Source of the DNA: Helichrysum umbraculigerum
Lineage: Eukaryota > Streptophyta > Magnoliopsida > Asterales > Asteraceae
Reading direction: 5' to 3'
NCBI GenBank assembly: GCA_949592205.1
Contig: CATIUR010000003.1
Coordinates: forward strand, 84,841,001 to 84,905,000
Length of the DNA: 64,000 bases
A model generated the notes under the pieces. It worked only from the letters and a program-made list of their open reading frames with translations. It was not told the DNA's origin and ran no database searches. A program made the position numbers and the translations under genes. Position 1 is the stretch's first letter; each line of letters begins with the position of its first letter. Below, piece after piece: positions 59,532 through 64,000 of this stretch.

Positions 59532-59970
59532 AGTTGGTATCAGAGCGATAGTTTAAGAGAGTTATGTAATCCACTTTAGGATTGCATGATCTTAAACTAT
59601 TACGAATTGTTTGATTTGCTGTGATTATGATCATGCGTAATAATGAATTTGGTTCAGTGAACTGATATGATTCCTTGATATGAGATATTTGATAGTAGAG
59701 GCATTAATTGAGATGTTTAGTGTTACTTGATGCTTAATGAAATCTTGTTTCTGTTTTTTAATTATGATTCGGGTTTGGGTTTTGTTTCTATATGCTTCCG
59801 GGACCGATTATGTGATTTAATGCTTTTCTAGAGCCTTGTTCCTATAATGAATAAAAGTTTAAATGTTGACTAGATTACGAAGAATATGAAGTTAACAGTG
59901 TAAGTGTATGTGGATAGGTTGCAGGGAGAATATGTGTAACTATTTGTTAATACAAAGTTGGAAATAGTGA
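59532..59970 (+). other. Array internal region 3, truncated
   Basis: Matches the first ~440 bp of the other internal regions, then switches at about 59970 to E2 spacer DNA. The missing right end means no TSD can be scored. Confidence 0.85.
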
Positions 59971-60705
59971 CTTTTAAAAAGTTAATGAAATTTAAAGATT
60001 TGAGTTAGGAATTACCTTGCAAGTGATGAAATGATGTTATGTATGCAAGAGAGATGATAAAATGAAGAACTCGAAGCTTTAAATCATCAAAAATGGTGGA
60101 GAAATGGAGGTTTTAGAAATGGTGATGGGGGGTGATGGAGGCCGTAGGTTTTGGGGAAGAGGAAGGAGAGAAAATTTTGACTTTTTGACCTTTTGTTTGT
60201 TAGTGAATCCCTTCCTCTTGGTTTAAATACGTTTCGATTTAAAACGCGAAAGATACGATACGTACGATTGGTTTTCGAAAGGTTTTAAGATTTTTTAATA
60301 AAGTAACCAAAAGTAAATACGAATCTTTATAAAAAAATTTTGCGAATTAAAATTGTGTTTTAAATTGCATGCGAAAAGTTCTTTGCGTTTAAATTAAAAC
60401 GAGTTTATTTAAAAACGAAACAATATTTTTGTGTACTTTAAACTTTAAAACAAATCATAATTAATTTACCAAAATTTTAAAATTAAAACTTTGTTAAATT
60501 TTTCTGAAAAGTTCGAACTTACGCAAATCGCGCGAGTTTAAAGTTTAAAGGACGTTTTCTTGATTTAAAACGAAAGCTTTAAAACGAAAAATTAATTTAA
60601 ACTAAAATTAATACTAAATAATATTAATTAACCTAGATAGGCTTGGGGTGCCTCCCAAGAGCGCTTTGTTAAAGACGAAAGCTCGTCCATATTGGACTTA
60701 CTGTT
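59971..60705 (-). other. E2 spacer downstream of ORF1, with post-ORF hairpin
   Basis: Minus strand, reading from ORF1: hairpin CTTGGG-AGGCAC-CCCAAG (60642-60659) within the wider motif AAGCGCTCTTGGGAGGCACC, then AAACG/CGTTT-rich DNA (60230-60600), then a pyrimidine-rich leader-like stretch (60060-60200) that ends near a possible splice donor CAAG|GTAATT (about 60010-60020). The left part, toward ORF2, was replaced by the tandem array. Confidence 0.6.
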
Positions 60706-62169
60706 TTACCGGATAGTGTCCGAGATGACACTGTTGGGTACGGTTGATGTTTTGGATAGAGACAAGGTATAGCGGGAAATAAACGTACCTCGGAGAGCTC
60801 GGATGACATGGTAAACTAAATCAGCAGGATTTATGAAATACCGTTCAAATTCTGTTAAGAATTCTCGTTCTTCCTGACTGAGTTGTAACAATGCATCGAC
60901 AAAACGATTAAATTCCCGTTTCACCTTTTTCTGGTTTGAAATGCCATCCCTAAATCCTGTATCTAGATAAGACAGATCATAGAGCAGTTTTGAAAGTAAA
61001 TCCACAAATTCCGTTTCCTCAGAAGAATCGAGATTTCCGTAAGTAGTGTGAACTGCTTGCGAAAGCTCTTCGATATAAATCTTCTGTTGGTTAGTAAACG
61101 GGAATTTGGTTTTTTGGAATAACTGGATTAGCTGGATATGGATCTGTTTCCTTTTTGCAAAGAAAGCAGCGTCCATAGCTTCCTCAGTTGATTCGGGAAA
61201 AATAGCTCTAAGCTCATTAATTAAATAAGTAGCAGGATCAACAAAGAATGGAATATCTGCAAGAATCATGTCAGATTTGATAGGGCTTCTTTCTATCCAA
61301 AATTCAAGCTCGTCAATCAGGAACGCAACATAACGATTAATCCTAGGTTGTGAATCAGAGGGATAATCGGTGCTGGCAAGTAAATCCATTAAAAGATCTA
61401 ATTCTGATTTTAACAATAGCTCGTCTTTTCTACTGTGGTTAGCATGAAGAAGTCTAATAATCCTATCAATCTCAACAAAGGTCTTTCTCTGCTCAAATGT
61501 AAATGGAAAATCAGATATCTTAAGATATTTCAGAAAGTTGGCATGGATATCTATCCTCCTATTGGGCTTGAGAGAATTTCCTAAGTGATGGTCTGTTTCT
61601 GATTCGGGTATATGATTCCTAGATTCAGTGTTTAATCGGGTTGGTGTTTCTATCCTAAGTTCATTCTCAACCTGATATTGGAGACGCTCTTCCTCAACAA
61701 CACTTGAATAAAGTGTAGTGGGGTGGGCTCGCAAAATATCTGGGAGATCGTACTCAAAGTATTCATCTAAACAATGAAGACGTTCATTCAAATCCATCCA
61801 AGGCATGGGTAGATAGAAGAACACTTCGATTCCAAATGGTTCATCATCAGGTAAAGTAGCAGGTCTAATATAGTGTGGATACCTAGACAAGATTGGCAGA
61901 ATCTCAGGGTCAAGTGTGGGTTGACCACTTAAAGCAATAGTAACAGAAGCTGGAATCTTCTGATGAGATTCATCAAAACCTAAGTCTAAGCTCGATATTT
62001 TTGGGTTCTCAACTTCATGGTTAACACAGATTTCTCTAACGTCAGAGGAATTTGACTCATACTCTGGACAGTCAAAGAATTCCGCATCTACCAAAGCCGT
62101 CATCTCATCCGTCATCATTTGATTGAGAGGAGAGATGGGGTTTGAAGGAGAATTAGGGTTTTTAATCAT
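60706..62169 (-). CDS. E2 ORF1, 487-aa protein of unknown function with a duplicated domain
   Basis: Intact frame from ATG 62169 to TGA 60706-60708, starting about 137 nt after the PBS, where gag would normally be. No zinc knuckle, protease, RT, RNase H or integrase motif is seen. Residues 1-110 are acidic and Pro-rich; 110-150 contain FGIEVFFYLPMPW and CLDEYFEYDLPDILRAHP. Residues about 207-324 and 343-463 are two copies of one predicted-helical domain: DFPFTFEQRK matches KFPFTNQQK, and FFVDPATYLINELRAIF matches YFINPADLVYHVIRALRGTF. A C-terminal half is preserved in E1. I do not recognise the family. A capsid-like, gag-replacing role is possible, but so is an unrelated accessory protein. 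Confidence 0.75.
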   Translation of the reverse strand: MIKNPNSPSNPISPLNQMMTDEMTALVDAEFFDCPEYESNSSDVREICVNHEVENPKISSLDLGFDESHQKIPASVTIALSGQPTLDPEILPILSRYPHYIRPATLPDDEPFGIEVFFYLPMPWMDLNERLHCLDEYFEYDLPDILRAHPTTLYSSVVEEERLQYQVENELRIETPTRLNTESRNHIPESETDHHLGNSLKPNRRIDIHANFLKYLKISDFPFTFEQRKTFVEIDRIIRLLHANHSRKDELLLKSELDLLMDLLASTDYPSDSQPRINRYVAFLIDELEFWIERSPIKSDMILADIPFFVDPATYLINELRAIFPESTEEAMDAAFFAKRKQIHIQLIQLFQKTKFPFTNQQKIYIEELSQAVHTTYGNLDSSEETEFVDLLSKLLYDLSYLDTGFRDGISNQKKVKREFNRFVDALLQLSQEEREFLTEFERYFINPADLVYHVIRALRGTFISRYTLSLSKTSTVPNSVISDTIR

Positions 62170-62305
62170 TTTTAATTTTTATGTATTTTCTAGAACTAAG
62201 TTATCTAACTAATAAAGCAGTTAACTTCCTAAGTAATGATAATCTTAGGGAAGGATCTCCTAAAGTTAATTATCTAAGGCAGAATTCAATTCTTGATGAA
62301 ACCGA

Positions 62306-62323
62306 TCCCCGGCAGCGGCGCCA
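62306..62323 (-). promoter_or_regulatory. E2 primer-binding site, tRNA-Asp-like
   Basis: Minus strand TGGCGCCGCTGCCGGGGA, the classic Athila/Tat-type PBS, apart from one base relative to the usual TGGCGCCGTTGCCGGGGA that pairs with plant tRNA-Asp. It is six bases from the LTR end. Confidence 0.88.
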
Positions 62324-62329
62324 AAAACT

Positions 62330-64000
62330 TGTCGCGATCCCAGCGGTCGGTCGGGTTTTTAGCCCGAATCGTTGCTCCGACGGCCACCGAGATGCGCGAG
62401 CGGTTGAAAGTTTTAAAAATTTATATTTGCTGGGCTCAAACTATGCAAGCTACCTACCTTGTGGGTAAGGTGGCAAGTATAACTCGAGTGTCGTCCAAAA
62501 TCGGAACGAATTGAATTGAATTGGAACCTACCAAAGATGATTTGACAATAGGATGGGTTTAAAACAAGGTAGGTATTGGTTTTGGTTTTATCTAATCTAA
62601 TCTAAAGAAGGAAATTAAAGTGCAGAAAAGTAAACGAGAATATAAGCAGCAGGTAGAGAGTGATTGCTGAAACTTCGACGATTAGGGTTTCGGGATGACA
62701 TTATATTGATGATAGGTGATTACTCTAGTTAAGAATCTTCTAAACGGTTGGTGTAAACACTAGGACCCTACGTCTAGGTGTAACCCTAAAGCATATGTCA
62801 CTGAATCCTAGGCTATCCTGATTCTGGTCAGATGGGACTGTCTTCAGACCCACCTCACTGTCTCTTTCGGAGACCAAGCGACCCTCTGAATGGGGTTAAG
62901 GAATAAGGCGACAGTCCACAACACTGACTTTTCTTAACACCTATGTCTATCCAATTTTAACAGAGTAATACTGGTTGTATGCTGAATAAGTTAAACTATC
63001 GGTTGAGTAGAGTTTAGGGGTTTTAAGCATCTGGGAACACAACCGGCATCCTTGCTTTCATTTCCTAACTCTTGTTTTATCTGTTTAAGTTTTAATACTT
63101 CCGTCATGGATTAGACCCTCCTTTGCCATTGGTCGTTCATCCCTAGGCATGCGTACAGTGAATAGTGACCTTATTTTCCACAGTACTCTAACCCTAGGTA
63201 TATCTACGGTGTTTTAAAGACCTAATGTATCTTTACATAGCTTTATAACCAGAGGTAGTTTAACGGTGTACTATGGCATTTTCACGGCTTAACAAGACCT
63301 AGACCCGTGTCTGGAAGGGTTGCTTCCAGGTAATCCACGGTGAGATAGTCCACCGGCATTTCCTTGGCTTCCACGTATTTGTACTCTACCAGTGGTATTT
63401 CCAACGCTATACCAAGTATTCTGCCATATTACGGCGATCCCACAGTTTTATACAAATAGGAGATAACTGTGTATTCGTAGTTAGGGTTGATCAGATCCTA
63501 TCCTAAGGCAACAGTCACGTGAGAGACCAGAAAGGGTGATTAATTAAGTCTACATCCAGGATAAGTCTAAACATGTATGCAGCATAACAACTACCAATCA
63601 TATATAAGATATATTAATTAAACATCATCCCTAATTCTAACATCTACATTTCAACAATCACATATTAATCTAGCTAATCAGCATGGCAACAATCATAGAT
63701 CGTACTGGAATAATATGCAAAGTAAACATTATAACAGTAAGAAAGTAAGATAATATCACCGGATTAGAAGAGTAATACTGAGGATTACAACAGTCTGACT
63801 TGAATAACCTTGCTACAGCTTGATTACCCAATTACAACTTTCCTCTAGCTCTAACCGCTAACTTATATCTCTCTAGTTCTTCTCTAACTCCTAAGAGTAG
63901 TGCTAGAGAGAGAACTAATTACAAGAACAATTCTCCTATAACTCCTAAGAGTAGTGCTAGAGAGAGAATTCTAGAGAGAGAAAGAGAAGTATGTGAAATG
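62330..64000 (-). repeat. E2 5' LTR (minus strand, continues beyond the window)
   Basis: Its 3' terminus reads ...GGGATCGCGACA on the minus strand, just before the PBS. It aligns with the E1 LTR from about 63240 to 63990. The window ends before the TATA and palindrome region expected at about 64020-64250. It is GC-richer near the end (62330-62410) and non-coding. Confidence 0.82.

Larger units (their letters stand above)
50528..59970 (+). mobile_element. Tandem array of a non-coding LTR retroelement (LTR-INT x3)
   Basis: Three direct repeats with periods 3,355 and 3,364 bp. Each unit has a 2.25-2.29 kb LTR (TGTAACACCCC...GGGCGTTTCA), a PBS for initiator tRNA-Met, about 1.1 kb of non-coding internal DNA, a hairpin and a PPT. 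Neighbouring units share LTRs. The last internal region is cut at about 59970. No gag or pol motif is present, so mobilisation would need a helper. The array lies inside E2 and replaces part of its ORF1-ORF2 spacer. Confidence 0.92.

Overview
The window is plant nuclear DNA made almost entirely of LTR retrotransposons. I see no convincing single-copy host gene, rRNA, tRNA or CRISPR array. The source is very probably a eudicot. Two features resemble elements I remember from Asteraceae genomes: the long extra ORF after pol in the Copia element, and the gag-upstream ORF plus C-terminal chromodomain in the 3.1-kb-LTR chromovirus. That family-level placement is inference from memory, not a search.

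Layout. 1-348: 3' tail and short LTR of an old element. 518-9387: a degraded Athila-type Ty3/Gypsy element (A, + strand) with a shortened 5' LTR, no PBS and a broken integrase. 9738-11221: a solo LTR with a perfect target-site duplication (TSD), ATGGC. 11881-23951: a structurally complete Tekay/Del-type chromovirus (C, + strand; 3.1-kb LTRs; TSD TTTAA) whose extra ORF and gag-pol are broken only by stop codons. 23957-28287: AT-rich debris of decayed DNA transposons, including a unit present three times. 28288-29690: an inverted Copia fragment. 29769-40690: a long Copia element (D, + strand) with gag, pol and a large third ORF, cut off before its 3' LTR. 40691-50527 and 59971-64000: two related minus-strand Athila-like elements (E1, E2) that lack recognisable gag-pol. 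Between LTR and LTR they carry a first ORF of unknown function (487 codons, intact in E2) and a second ORF of the ATHILA ORF-1/envelope-like type. 50528-59970: a tandem LTR-INT-LTR-INT-LTR-INT array of a coding-free retroelement, sitting inside E2.

How it works together. Nothing here is likely to be autonomous. A has lost its PBS and part of its integrase. C has lost the protease catalytic Asp and carries five nonsense codons in gag-pol. D lacks a 3' LTR. E1, E2 and the array would need proteins supplied in trans.

Most interesting observations. (1) A stem-loop with loop AGGA (GGA in C) and a covarying stem lies just before the polypurine tract in all five non-Copia families here. (2) Clusters of short palindromes lie directly upstream of the putative TATA box in five different LTRs, each with its own sequence. 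(3) The 487-codon E2 ORF contains a tandem duplication of a roughly 120-residue domain and ends at the conserved hairpin that follows pol in element A. (4) In both E1 and E2 a CAG splice-acceptor-like site abuts the ATG of the second ORF. (5) Stops in D are mostly TAG, as expected if methylated CAG codons decayed.
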